DNA of 44,635 nt from IMG/VR virus record IMGVR_UViG_3300044837_000268, positions 1 to 44,635 of that record; one strand, written 5' to 3'. Positions 14,865 to 20,795 of the stretch are shown in pieces. The position numbers and the translations under genes are program-made. Position 1 is the stretch's first letter, and each line of letters opens with the position of its first letter. Under the pieces are notes generated by a model. It searched no databases and was not told the origin of the DNA. It saw only the letters and a list, made by a program, of their open reading frames with translations. This DNA comes from a virus.

Positions 14865-15050
14865 CTACGCCGCCTTCCCGGTCTCTACGGGCTGGCGGTC
14901 GGCCGTCGCGGCCTCAAGAAGGCGGTCTAGAGCCTCCGCTAGGACGAAGGAGCGCGATCGCTTGCGCGCGTCACAGACCTCGTCGAGCCGGCGAAGCTGG
15001 TCGTCGTCGATGCGGGTTGCCACCTGGGTGAGCTCTGCCGTCTGCGTCAT
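14865..15050 (-). CDS. Ribbon-helix-helix (CopG-like) regulator
   Basis: 61 residues with the ribbon-helix-helix pattern: a short strand (QVATRIDDDQL), helix A (RRLDEVCDARK), a turn and helix B (SRSFVLAEALDRLLEAA). Such proteins are dimeric repressors that insert an N-terminal strand into the major groove. It is the first gene of the leftward early operon, and two to three palindromes lie directly upstream (15065-15107), consistent with autoregulation of the early promoter. The start at 15050 (ATG) is preferred to an in-frame codon at 15092 because the latter would put the operators inside the gene. Confidence 0.78.
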   Translation of the reverse strand: MTQTAELTQVATRIDDDQLRRLDEVCDARKRSRSFVLAEALDRLLEAATADRQPVETGKAA

Positions 15051-15064
15051 CGTGGCGGAACTGT

Positions 15065-15107
15065 ACCAGATTGGTAGAAGTTCTGCCGTCACGGTAGATC
15101 ATCTACC
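15065..15107. promoter_or_regulatory. Tandem palindromic operators of the early switch
   Basis: Between the divergent starts at 15050 (minus) and 15164 (plus): TACCAGATTGGTA (5-3-5 palindrome, 15065-15077), GGTAGAAGTTCTGCC (15073-15087, one mismatch) and GGTAGATCATCTACC (perfect 7-1-7, 15093-15107). The latter two are 20 bp apart centre to centre, placing them on one face of the helix. They cover the expected early leftward promoter and are probably bound by the ribbon-helix-helix protein or by the product of the divergent gene. Confidence 0.65.
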
Positions 15108-15163
15108 ACCGACTACGCAGGATGCGGGAACTTTCCCACCGGTCAGGGTATGGTGCCCGCTCG

Positions 15164-15520
15164 ATGGCGGGCGACCTTTCGGACCAGGAGCTGGGCAGGC
15201 GGCTCAGCGCGAGCCGCGGCTACGTCCGCGAATCGCTTTCCCAGTTCGCCGAGCGCATCGACGTTGATCGCCACGACTTGGGCAAATGGGAGACCGGTGA
15301 CTTCGGAAGCCCGGACCGTCATCGAACCACGGCACGAAAGCGCCAAGACGCTGTTGACAGAGTGCGGGATGCCTCCGGACTACCGGCCGAGTTCTTTTCT
15401 ATTGACCTGCAGAAACTGCCTTTGATGACAGAGGCTTGGCGTCAGGCGCAGCGCCTTCCTGATCCAAAGGATCTTGAGCAGATCCTGGATGAAGCCGGGG
15501 CAAGCCCGCCACCTGAATAA
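15164..15520 (+). CDS. XRE-like HTH protein, divergent (lysogeny side)
   Basis: 118 residues on the plus strand, divergent from the early operon. The N-terminal 45 residues read as a helix-turn-helix (DQELGRRLSASRGYVRESLS then ERIDVDRHDLGKWETGD), close to Cro/CI-type XRE domains, followed by a helical region (RKRQDAVDRVRDASGLPAEFF) and an acidic proline-rich end. A TATGGT hexamer at 15149-15154 lies nine bases before the ATG, so a nearly leaderless transcript is possible; an ATG at 15122 is an alternative start. Its divergent position across palindromic operators makes it the best candidate for the lysogeny repressor. Confidence 0.65.
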   Translation: MAGDLSDQELGRRLSASRGYVRESLSQFAERIDVDRHDLGKWETGDFGSPDRHRTTARKRQDAVDRVRDASGLPAEFFSIDLQKLPLMTEAWRQAQRLPDPKDLEQILDEAGASPPPE

Positions 15521-15780
15521 ACGTGCGGCGCCAACGAGAGCGCTCAGGGAGCCGATTGGCCGCTGCCAACGCTGCGGCCGCCACCTTCTCCAGCTCTTCG
15601 ATCTCACGGGCCTGAAGTTTCTGATCCGAGAGGTACGGCGCTTCTCCCCCACCGCTATCCACAACCGCTGAAACCCCCTGTAGTAGTCAGAGACAGAGAC
15701 GCAGCGAGTGTTCCCAACCGCTCAACGATTGTCAAACGAACCGCTTAGAGGCGTTTCAAAGTACCCCTGAGATCTCGCCG
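15521..15780. other. Intergenic stretch with CAACCGCT half-sites
   Basis: No gene is called with confidence. A 60-residue plus-strand frame (15489-15671, with CQRCGRHLLQLF) and an 87-residue minus-strand frame (15399-15662) both have coding-like composition and conflict with each other. The element (C/G)AACCGCT occurs at 15662, 15715 and 15738; its half (CAACCG) also makes up the palindrome upstream of the winged-helix gene at 16432. Confidence 0.4.
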
Positions 15781-16401
15781 CTAATAGAGCTTTGCGACCG
15801 GGAACACCATCGTCTCGGCTGCTACCGGAAAACCCTTCGCGTCGGGGTTCGCGGCGCGCCGGTGCGCACTTTCGGCGGCGACTTCCTCAAGCGCTCGCTG
15901 GTGCGTTTCGACTAGCTCGGCCGTCCTCTGCATGCCCTCCTCGTCAGTCCAGAAGTGGTATCGCATGACCGATCGTTGGGGGTGATCATCGAGGGTGCCG
16001 TCCTCCTGCGCCGTCGTCAGATCATCGACGATACGCGGCACGATCGAGGCGCTGACGTCTTCGCGAATCTTCCGGCTCTGAGCCGCTGAGGTTGCGATGG
16101 TGACTTTCGGCTGCTCCATAGCTCTGTAGAAATGCTGGCGACCTCCGTGCTTACGGTCGGTGGCGACGAGTTCGATCAGCGGTTTGGGGCTGTGGGGAAG
16201 GTTGCCTGCAAGCCAGCGGACGTGATAGGCGACGTTGTTCAGGCTCGCGCCTAGCTCTTCGGCGAGTTCGGTCGGTGACGCTTCGCGTTCGGCGAGCTTG
16301 ATGAAGATCCGATGGCGAAGTGGGTGCACGAACGCCTTGGCGCGGGCGGCTTCTCGCTCGATCGTCGCGCGCTGCTTCTTGTCGGTTTCTGAGGCCAGCA
16401 T
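15781..16401 (-). CDS. ArsR-like winged-helix regulator
   Basis: 206 residues. Residues about 20-75 form a winged-helix domain of the ArsR/HTH_20 type: AKAFVHPLRHRIFIKLAERE, then ASPTELAEELGASLNNVAYHVRWL as the recognition unit. The remainder is helical and acidic and resembles the effector or dimer region of such regulators common in actinobacterial genomes. A 15-bp palindrome (CAACCGTAGCGGTTG) lies 31 bases upstream of its ATG, suggesting autoregulation. It stands apart from the coupled operons and may act in lysogeny or be a moron picked up from a host. Confidence 0.75.
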   Translation of the reverse strand: MLASETDKKQRATIEREAARAKAFVHPLRHRIFIKLAEREASPTELAEELGASLNNVAYHVRWLAGNLPHSPKPLIELVATDRKHGGRQHFYRAMEQPKVTIATSAAQSRKIREDVSASIVPRIVDDLTTAQEDGTLDDHPQRSVMRYHFWTDEEGMQRTAELVETHQRALEEVAAESAHRRAANPDAKGFPVAAETMVFPVAKLY

Positions 16402-16431
16402 GGTCGAGCCGATCAGCGGGAGTTAAGGCAA

Positions 16432-16446
16432 CAACCGTAGCGGTTG
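16432..16446. promoter_or_regulatory. Palindromic operator CAACCG-TAG-CGGTTG
   Basis: A perfect 6-3-6 palindrome 31 bases upstream of the start of the winged-helix regulator. Its half-site recurs three times directly downstream of the same gene (15662-15745), which suggests recognition by that protein. Confidence 0.5.
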
Positions 16447-16582
16447 GCGTCCGATGCCGGGCCGATCCTCAACTAGTGATGGATTCCCGAGCGCTCGAAG
16501 GGAGGTGAGGGATTTGAAGCTGGAGATCGTCTCAAGGATCGCGCCAAGCACCCCGGCGAAGGGGGCATAAAGCCACTGCGAA

Positions 16583-16626
16583 AGCCCCCTCCGAGGTCTC
16601 GACCAAATACAACCCCGGAGGGGGCT
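16583..16626 (-). terminator. Strong hairpin, probable terminator
   Basis: AGCCCCCTCCG (16583-16593) and CGGAGGGGGCT (16616-16626) form a perfect 11-bp stem with a 22-base loop. On the minus strand it is followed by TTTCG, a weak U-run, so it probably ends transcription from the XRE gene at 16683. The rest of 16402-16682 holds no convincing gene; a 19-codon plus-strand frame (TTG at 16514 behind GGAGGT) precedes the hairpin. Confidence 0.55.
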
Positions 16627-16682
16627 CTTGCGGTGATGCGGGGTGGCAAGGGAGAGCACCAGTCCCACTGCAGGTTAGCCGC

Positions 16683-16919
16683 TCAGTCAAGTTCGATGCG
16701 TTCGGCTAAGGCGACTAGCTCCAGCACGGAGACGCTGAGCCCGCGCGCGACCGACTGGACCGACGACCAACTCGGGTCGCGCTCGCCTCGCTCAATCCGG
16801 GAGATGAAAGTGAAGTGAAGGCCTGCGTTTGCAGCAAGTTCTTCCTGAGTTAAGCCCTCCCGATGCCGAATCTGGCGAATGGCCGCGGCGAGACCAGGCG
16901 ATGGAGGTGTCTCGGCCAC
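16683..16919 (-). CDS. XRE-family repressor (Cro/CI-like)
   Basis: 78 residues, almost entirely an XRE helix-turn-helix domain: GLAAAIRQIRHREGLTQEEL, then AANAGLHFTFISRIERGERD (recognition helix and turn), and a closing helix (SVQSVARGLSVSVLELVALA). This is the classical single-domain repressor or Cro-like length. It is divergent from the plus-strand gene at 16985, and the spacer (16920-16984) contains an inverted repeat. With the ribbon-helix-helix and divergent HTH proteins it makes up the immunity region. Confidence 0.85.
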   Translation of the reverse strand: MAETPPSPGLAAAIRQIRHREGLTQEELAANAGLHFTFISRIERGERDPSWSSVQSVARGLSVSVLELVALAERIELD

Positions 16920-16924
16920 GTCGG

Positions 16925-16973
16925 TAAGCCAATTTGCTCCAGGGGGTTGTGCGCCAGAGCCAACTGGCTTAGT
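16925..16973. promoter_or_regulatory. Inverted repeat in divergent spacer
   Basis: TAAGCCA at 16925-16931 is repeated inverted as TGGCTTA at 16965-16971; extended arms match at about 9 of 11 positions. It lies between the divergent starts at 16919 and 16985 and could be the operator of the XRE repressor. No clear -10/-35 pair can be assigned. Confidence 0.35.
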
Positions 16974-16984
16974 CGATCAGACAG

Positions 16985-17245
16985 ATGCTCAGGATTGCTG
17001 TCCGCCTACAGATGCCCCGGGTGGCACCACAGCCCCGTCGAGGTCGGCACTACCGTCGCTCCGCAGCAGCGCAGGAGGTCCTCGCCGACCAGCCCGACTA
17101 CGGCGCGCTCGACGACATCGAAGCGCGCGAGATTCAGGATTACGTTCAGTTCCAACGAGAGGCCGAGGATTGTCGAGCGCCGCGGGTATCCCTGAAGCAC
17201 CGAGACGAGCACCGCACCGCGAGCCAAGGCATCCTGCCCCGGTGA
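16985..17245 (+). CDS. Hypothetical protein, lysogeny-side
   Basis: 86 residues on the plus strand. The central part is acidic and helical (QEVLADQPDYGALDDIEARE, then IQDYVQFQREAED) and its codons end in G or C at the high rate seen in neighbouring genes, which is the main reason for calling it. The first 25 residues are basic and less convincing. A long frame on the opposite strand (17006-17656) also exists but overlaps a better gene. It is followed after 129 bases by another plus-strand gene. No family recognised. Confidence 0.45.
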   Translation: MLRIAVRLQMPRVAPQPRRGRHYRRSAAAQEVLADQPDYGALDDIEAREIQDYVQFQREAEDCRAPRVSLKHRDEHRTASQGILPR

Positions 17246-17374
17246 GATCGCCGGGCCCCCGGACCCCTGGTGGCCGTTCTCCTGCTGCATCACTTTTGCC
17301 GGACGACTGGAGGATCGGCTTGCCTTAAGGCAGGGTAGCGCTCGCCTTGACTTTGGCGAACCGATCTGTCGAAC

Positions 17375-17755
17375 ATGCGTTCGATGGGTTCCCGGATTCA
17401 GCCAAAACTCGTCACGAGCCACCTCGACCGGGCGATCAAGGAGGGGCGGCTGGACGCAGCTTGGAGGCAGGCGCGGCTCCTGCCCCATGTCACCCTGGAC
17501 CGGGCCCTGCGCTTGACGGTTCTGATGGCCGATCAGAGCTCGCCTGGCTACGCCGGGGCCGCCCGCAAGTTCCTTGCTCGCTTCATGAGCGAGTACAAGC
17601 CGAGCATGAGGCTGGTCACTGACGTGGCCGGCGCGCTGGCTGGCCTCGAACGGCATCTCTCAATCCCCCAGGCCAGGGAAGAACTGCTCGAACTGGCTGA
17701 CCGGATCGCCGATCAGGAGGTGCAGCGCTGGCAACCTGGGGGGACGCCCTATTGA
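17375..17755 (+). CDS. Hypothetical protein, lysogeny-side
   Basis: 126 residues on the plus strand, helical and slightly basic: PKLVTSHLDRAIKEGRLDAA, ARLLPHVTLDRALRLTVLMA, GAARKFLARFMSEYKPSMR, then AREELLELADRIADQEVQRW. This amphipathic pattern is that of a real protein, possibly DNA-binding. It is transcribed toward the late terminator at about 17.78 kb and away from the immunity genes, so it may be expressed in the lysogen. Two in-frame ATGs (17375 and 17384) are possible starts. Function unknown. Confidence 0.65.
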   Translation: MRSMGSRIQPKLVTSHLDRAIKEGRLDAAWRQARLLPHVTLDRALRLTVLMADQSSPGYAGAARKFLARFMSEYKPSMRLVTDVAGALAGLERHLSIPQAREELLELADRIADQEVQRWQPGGTPY

Positions 17756-17759
17756 ACGA

Positions 17760-17808
17760 CAAAAGCCCCCGCCACTCCGAAGGGTGACGAGGGCTCGGCG
17801 GGCTTCGG
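17760..17808 (-). terminator. Rho-independent terminator of the late operon
   Basis: AGCCCCCGCC (17764-17773) pairs with GGCGGGCT (17797-17804), with a two-base bulge; on the minus strand the stem is followed by TTTTGTCG. It stands directly after the holin-like gene, where late transcription should end, and faces the 3' end of a plus-strand gene. Confidence 0.7.
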
Positions 17809-17827
17809 CCGGAAGGCTAGAGGGTCA

Positions 17828-18007
17828 TCACGGCACCGGCTTGTCGGGGGTCACGAGGCTGCGCTGAATCGCAGCGACGACCCCCAGGGTGACTAGCGGG
17901 ATCCAGGTCGTAATCACGTCGGTCGCGGCCAGTGCGGTAAAGCCCGCCTGGATTGCGGCCAAGAAGATCACCGGTTGGTTGTATAGAGCGCGGGCCACTG
18001 CCTTCAT
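17828..18007 (-). CDS. Holin-like membrane protein
   Basis: 59 residues with two hydrophobic segments (VIFLAAIQAGFTALAATDVI and TTWIPLVTLGVVAAI) and a short charged tail. Size, topology and location directly after the endolysin fit a class II holin, which would open the membrane to release endolysin. The ATG at 18007 has an AGGA element nine bases upstream and overlaps the preceding stop (ATGA). It is the last gene before the terminator. Confidence 0.7.
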   Translation of the reverse strand: MKAVARALYNQPVIFLAAIQAGFTALAATDVITTWIPLVTLGVVAAIQRSLVTPDKPVP

Positions 18008-18198
18008 TGGGGTGATTCCTTTCGTTGAAGAGGTGGAGTAGAGACGACAGCAAGCACGGTTCCCTCGGGCAAAGTCCACGGACCGGCGTAGGTCTCAGGA
18101 CTGAGCTCGTAGAGCTGGCCGCCATCGGCATTGCCCTTCCTGACGCTCTTGACCTTCACCCTGGGGCGCTTTCGCAGGTATCGACCAAAGTTGAACAT
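18004..18198 (-). CDS. Small basic hypothetical protein
   Basis: 64 residues: a strongly basic start (MFNFGRYLRKRPRVKVKSVRK) and a neutral beta-like remainder (QLYELSPETYAGPWTLPEGT, then VLAVVSTPP). An AAGGGGA ribosome-binding site precedes the ATG. It sits between endolysin and holin-like genes and is cotranslated with the latter, so a role in lysis control is possible but unproven. Confidence 0.6.
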   Translation of the reverse strand: MFNFGRYLRKRPRVKVKSVRKGNADGGQLYELSPETYAGPWTLPEGTVLAVVSTPPLQRKESPQ

Positions 18199-18209
18199 CG
18201 GAATCCCCT

Positions 18210-19037
18210 TCAGGCCCAGTCGGGCCGGGCAACAATGCCGCGGTCAAAGTCGCCGACCGGGCGTTCCTTGTCAGCGATCTCCCCGCCGTTAGACTGACTG
18301 CCGTCGGCGCTCGAGGTGTTGCCCTCCCGCGTGGGCACCATGCCATTGCGGACCGGGCCGCGGACGGTGACGACATGCTCGCCACCCCAAAGCGACCCCA
18401 GATCTCCGGCCTGAGCCTCCGCGACCCGTACGGCCCGCAAGCCGTTAGTCCGAGCCAGCGCGTCGGCAGTGATGTATGGGGCGTACCCCAGGCGGATGCG
18501 ACTAGGAATCTTGGCGCCGCCGAGGTGAATCACGATCCACGCGGCGCAGCACCCGCACCAATACACCGGGCCCGTGTAGCCAGTAAAGCGGATCATCTCG
18601 CCAACCTTCTCGCCCCAGTTGGAGCCAGCCGGTTCCTCGTGGACGCCAACCAGGCCGTTGGACTTGACGATGGCCTGCGCTCCCGGCGACTTCGCGTAGC
18701 GCTTGCGCAGCTTCTCGCGATAGTCCTTCCGGCGATGGCCGGCGGCCGTCTCCTCGGCGGCGCGCTCGCGCCCCCGGATCAGCGCCTGCGTTCCCTCGGA
18801 GATCGTGCCGCGTTTGAGCTTCTGCTGTGCTTCGCCGCAGACGCCGAGACAGTTGGCGACCTCGTCGACCGCGTCAAAGGTCTCACCGCCCAGTACGCCA
18901 TCGACTTCGATCTCGCGGTCGATCTTCAGGTGCTTGAAGCGCCCGTTGACATTGCTCTGTAGGGCCACGATATCGGCGCCTTTAAGCCGGGGCGAGTGAA
19001 GGGACAGGGCACGGTGAACAGCCTTCTCATGGGACAT
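18210..19037 (-). CDS. Endolysin: peptidoglycan-binding plus CHAP-like domain
   Basis: 275 residues. The N-terminal part (KGADIVALQSNVNGRFKHLK, EVDGVLGGETFDAVDEVANCL) follows the repeat pattern of peptidoglycan-binding domain 1. After a basic helical linker comes a CHAP/NlpC-P60-like domain with the catalytic cysteine region VYWCGCCAAWIVIH and the histidine region GEHVVTVRG. It should cleave cell-wall peptides late in infection. The ATG at 19037 is chosen over an in-frame codon further upstream: the late-promoter box L13 sits 23 bases before it and its -10 element seven bases before, predicting a leaderless mRNA. Confidence 0.82.
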   Translation of the reverse strand: MSHEKAVHRALSLHSPRLKGADIVALQSNVNGRFKHLKIDREIEVDGVLGGETFDAVDEVANCLGVCGEAQQKLKRGTISEGTQALIRGRERAAEETAAGHRRKDYREKLRKRYAKSPGAQAIVKSNGLVGVHEEPAGSNWGEKVGEMIRFTGYTGPVYWCGCCAAWIVIHLGGAKIPSRIRLGYAPYITADALARTNGLRAVRVAEAQAGDLGSLWGGEHVVTVRGPVRNGMVPTREGNTSSADGSQSNGGEIADKERPVGDFDRGIVARPDWA

Positions 19038-19043
19038 ACATCG

Positions 19044-19069
19044 AACGTACGACTGCGCCGCGTTGACCC
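19044..19069 (-). promoter_or_regulatory. Late promoter L13 (endolysin)
   Basis: Box GGGTCAACG at 19061-19069, 11 bases, then TACGTT at 19044-19049; the endolysin ATG at 19037 begins seven bases after the hexamer. Confidence 0.75.
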
Positions 19070-19098
19070 ATCCGGGGCCGTCGCCAAGATTGGCGCCG

Positions 19099-19383
19099 GT
19101 GAACCCATGGGCACAAGTCGGCGCCATCCTGGCTGAGTCAAAGCGATCCGGCCTGGTCTGGGAGGACGGCTGGGATAAGGCGATGCGTAGCCTTTCTCCC
19201 GAGCGTACGACCGTCTATGGCCCGCTCGTTCGGAAGGGGCTGGCCGAAGATCGCGATCTCCTGCGCGAGTGCGAGCCCTGGCTCCGCGCGGCCTATGAGA
19301 ATCGAGACGTCACGGTCGACGAGTTCGAGAAGGCCCAAGCGCGAACCGAGCGCCGGCTAGACGCCGTGATGGCGCTCGCCTGA
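19099..19383 (+). CDS. Plus-strand hypothetical gene inside late block (moron-like)
   Basis: 94 residues from GTG 19099 (a TTG at 19063 in frame would overlap late promoter L13). The sequence is helical with conserved-looking aromatic residues: GAILAESKRSGLVWEDGWDK, TTVYGPLVRKGLAEDRDLL, then EPWLRAAYENRDVTVDEFEK. It is the only plus-strand gene within the late region, convergent with the gene at 19384 (stops abut) and divergent from endolysin. A single reversed gene in a late operon is the usual mark of a moron. I recognise no family; antisense chance coding is the alternative. Confidence 0.55.
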   Translation: MNPWAQVGAILAESKRSGLVWEDGWDKAMRSLSPERTTVYGPLVRKGLAEDRDLLRECEPWLRAAYENRDVTVDEFEKAQARTERRLDAVMALA

Positions 19384-20070
19384 TCAGCAGCCAGCGAGCA
19401 GCTTGCACCCAGCGTCTTCAAGGGCGTCGCCGGCTTTCTCGGCCACTTCGCCTACAGCTTTGCCGGTGCCTTCCACTGCGCCAGTAACCGCTTCGGTGGT
19501 AGCTGGGACGGTACGGGTGGGCTGCTCCGTAGCGTCGGTTTCGTTCGGCGCCGTCGCTTCAGGACTCTGGCCAGTACTGGAGTCGGCCCCCGGACCCGAA
19601 GCTGAAGGCGAAGGCGACGGACTGCCCGGTACCCCTGGCGCATGGCCTTTCTTGCCACCGATGCCCTCCGGTCCGAGCGGATCGCCGGCCAACGGCGGCA
19701 CAGTGCCTCCCCGGTCAGGAGCCTCATTATCGGGAGCGGGCGCAGGTTCGCTGGAGCTCAGGCTCGCACCAACCTGGTCGCGGGTGCCCCTTACCTGGCA
19801 CTTCGTCAGCCTCAGTAAGCGGCCACCGCGGTCAACCTTGTAAAAGAGGACGCAGGTCGAGTCGACATCGCGAGCTTCATCGGACTCCTTCTTGACCTTC
19901 TGGCACTTAGCGCCGTCCACGTCGGTCGTGCAAGGCGAGTTAACGACGATGTTGCGCGTGTTCTCGCCTCGCAGCGCCACCGCGCCGATCAGAACTACCC
20001 CGATCACCGTCATGATCGAGGCGACCGGGTTACGGCGAAGGAAAGCGTGAAGGTGCTGGCCGGCAGTCAT
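19384..20070 (-). CDS. Membrane-anchored protein with Pro/Ser-rich linker
   Basis: 228 residues. A basic start is followed by one membrane segment (VASIMTVIGVVLIGAVAL, about 15-33), then an extracytoplasmic region with four cysteines (SPCTTDVDGAKCQKV, STCVLFYKVDRGGR, LTKCQVRG), a long Pro/Ser/Glu-rich linker and a C-terminal amphipathic helix ending CKLLAGC. The ATG at 20070 follows GGAGGACGG. The layout resembles phage envelope proteins that reach through the cell wall, possibly acting in lysis of the outer layers, but the family is not recognised. Confidence 0.65.
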   Translation of the reverse strand: MTAGQHLHAFLRRNPVASIMTVIGVVLIGAVALRGENTRNIVVNSPCTTDVDGAKCQKVKKESDEARDVDSTCVLFYKVDRGGRLLRLTKCQVRGTRDQVGASLSSSEPAPAPDNEAPDRGGTVPPLAGDPLGPEGIGGKKGHAPGVPGSPSPSPSASGPGADSSTGQSPEATAPNETDATEQPTRTVPATTEAVTGAVEGTGKAVGEVAEKAGDALEDAGCKLLAGC

Positions 20071-20074
20071 GCGA

Positions 20075-20266
20075 TCACCGTCCTCCGAAGAAGCGATCGA
20101 CACCGTGACCCATCCAGGCGAGCCCAAGCGCGCCAATCGTGGCACCCAGCACCGAGTCCAGTCGCTTGGTCGTGACGATGCTGTAGACCGCCATCGCGAG
20201 CAACGCGACCGTGATCAGCTTTGCCATCGCCGGCGATGAGCGCGGCGGTTGAGGCTCGCGGGTCAA
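20075..20266 (-). CDS. Small membrane protein, holin-like
   Basis: 63 residues from TTG 20266, or 50 from ATG 20227. Two hydrophobic segments (LITVALLAMAVYSIVTTKRL and SVLGATIGALGLAWMGHGV) end in RFFGGR. TTG is preferred because it overlaps the stop of an upstream 14-codon leader (TTGA). Size and topology are those of a holin or antiholin, which would pair with the holin-like gene at 17828. Confidence 0.6.
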   Translation of the reverse strand: MTREPQPPRSSPAMAKLITVALLAMAVYSIVTTKRLDSVLGATIGALGLAWMGHGVDRFFGGR

Positions 20267-20307
20267 TCACCGGCCCCGCTCGGTTCTCGCGTTGCTTGGC
20301 GCCACAC
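20263..20307 (-). CDS. Possible 14-residue leader peptide
   Basis: A short frame (GTG, then WRQATREPSGAGD) begins where a transcript from late promoter L12 is expected to start and its stop TGA overlaps the TTG of the membrane-protein gene. It may couple translation. Two other GTG codons nearby (20311, 20305) open another frame, so this is tentative. Confidence 0.35.
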   Translation of the reverse strand: MWRQATREPSGAGD

Positions 20308-20312
20308 CCACG

Positions 20313-20338
20313 ATTTTGTCGACGCCTCTCGTTGACCC
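20313..20338 (-). promoter_or_regulatory. Late promoter L12
   Basis: Box GGGTCAACG at 20330-20338, 11 bases, then CAAAAT at 20313-20318, immediately after the stop of the upstream tail gene. It should drive the small membrane proteins of the lysis region. Confidence 0.72.
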
Positions 20339-20339
20339 T

Positions 20340-20795
20340 CTAGACAATCTGCACGACACTGATCTTGGTGTGAGCGGCGTAAGCCTTGCCGCCCCCGCCC
20401 GATTTCCTTGCGTTCAGCACGAAGGTTTTCGCTTCGACGACTTCGACGATCCACTCTTGGACACAGGTGACCCGGGTGCTCAGCCCGCCCTGCAAAATCG
20501 CGTTGCCGCCCTGTTCGGCGCCGCCAATCAGGAGGGCGCCGACGCAGATCGTGGTCCCCGACGTAACTTCGAAGTCGAAGATCGCCTCGACCCTGTACTT
20601 GCCCGCCCCTGGGACGGCGATCGAGCAGTTCGCTATTCCCTGGTTGGCTTCACCGACGATGGCTAGATCGGCGGTGGCGGCTTTGATGGCAGCGAATGGC
20701 GGCGCGCTCGACAGCGGCGTTGCTGGCAGTGGCGTCGTAGGGCGCGTCGCTTCTTCGATGCGATCAAGCGAAGTTCGGCGGCGCTGGACTCTCAC
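20340..20795 (-). CDS. Minor tail or fibre-like protein
   Basis: 151 residues starting at GTG 20795, overlapping the stop of the gp37-like gene. A basic Pro/Thr-rich N-terminus precedes a beta-rich domain (KYRVEAIFDFEVTSGTTICV, ILQGGLSTRVTCVQEWIVEV, VEAKTFVLNARKSGGGGKAY) of the type found at the ends of phage receptor-binding or fibre proteins. Its place directly after the baseplate gene supports a virion surface role. No enzymatic motif. Confidence 0.6.
   Translation of the reverse strand: MRVQRRRTSLDRIEEATRPTTPLPATPLSSAPPFAAIKAATADLAIVGEANQGIANCSIAVPGAGKYRVEAIFDFEVTSGTTICVGALLIGGAEQGGNAILQGGLSTRVTCVQEWIVEVVEAKTFVLNARKSGGGGKAYAAHTKISVVQIV

Noticed and set aside
15399-15662. 87-codon minus-strand frame with a plausible helix
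   Set aside because: It overlaps 120 bases of the plus-strand HTH gene and has no ribosome-binding site; left as an open question in the intergenic entry.
7880-15778. A 14-base repeat CCCCTGAGATCTCG at about 7881 and 15765
   Set aside because: One such match is expected by chance in a window of this size and the contexts differ.
17006-17656. 216-codon minus-strand frame
   Set aside because: It overlaps a better-supported plus-strand gene (17375-17755) and its first half is basic and irregular.
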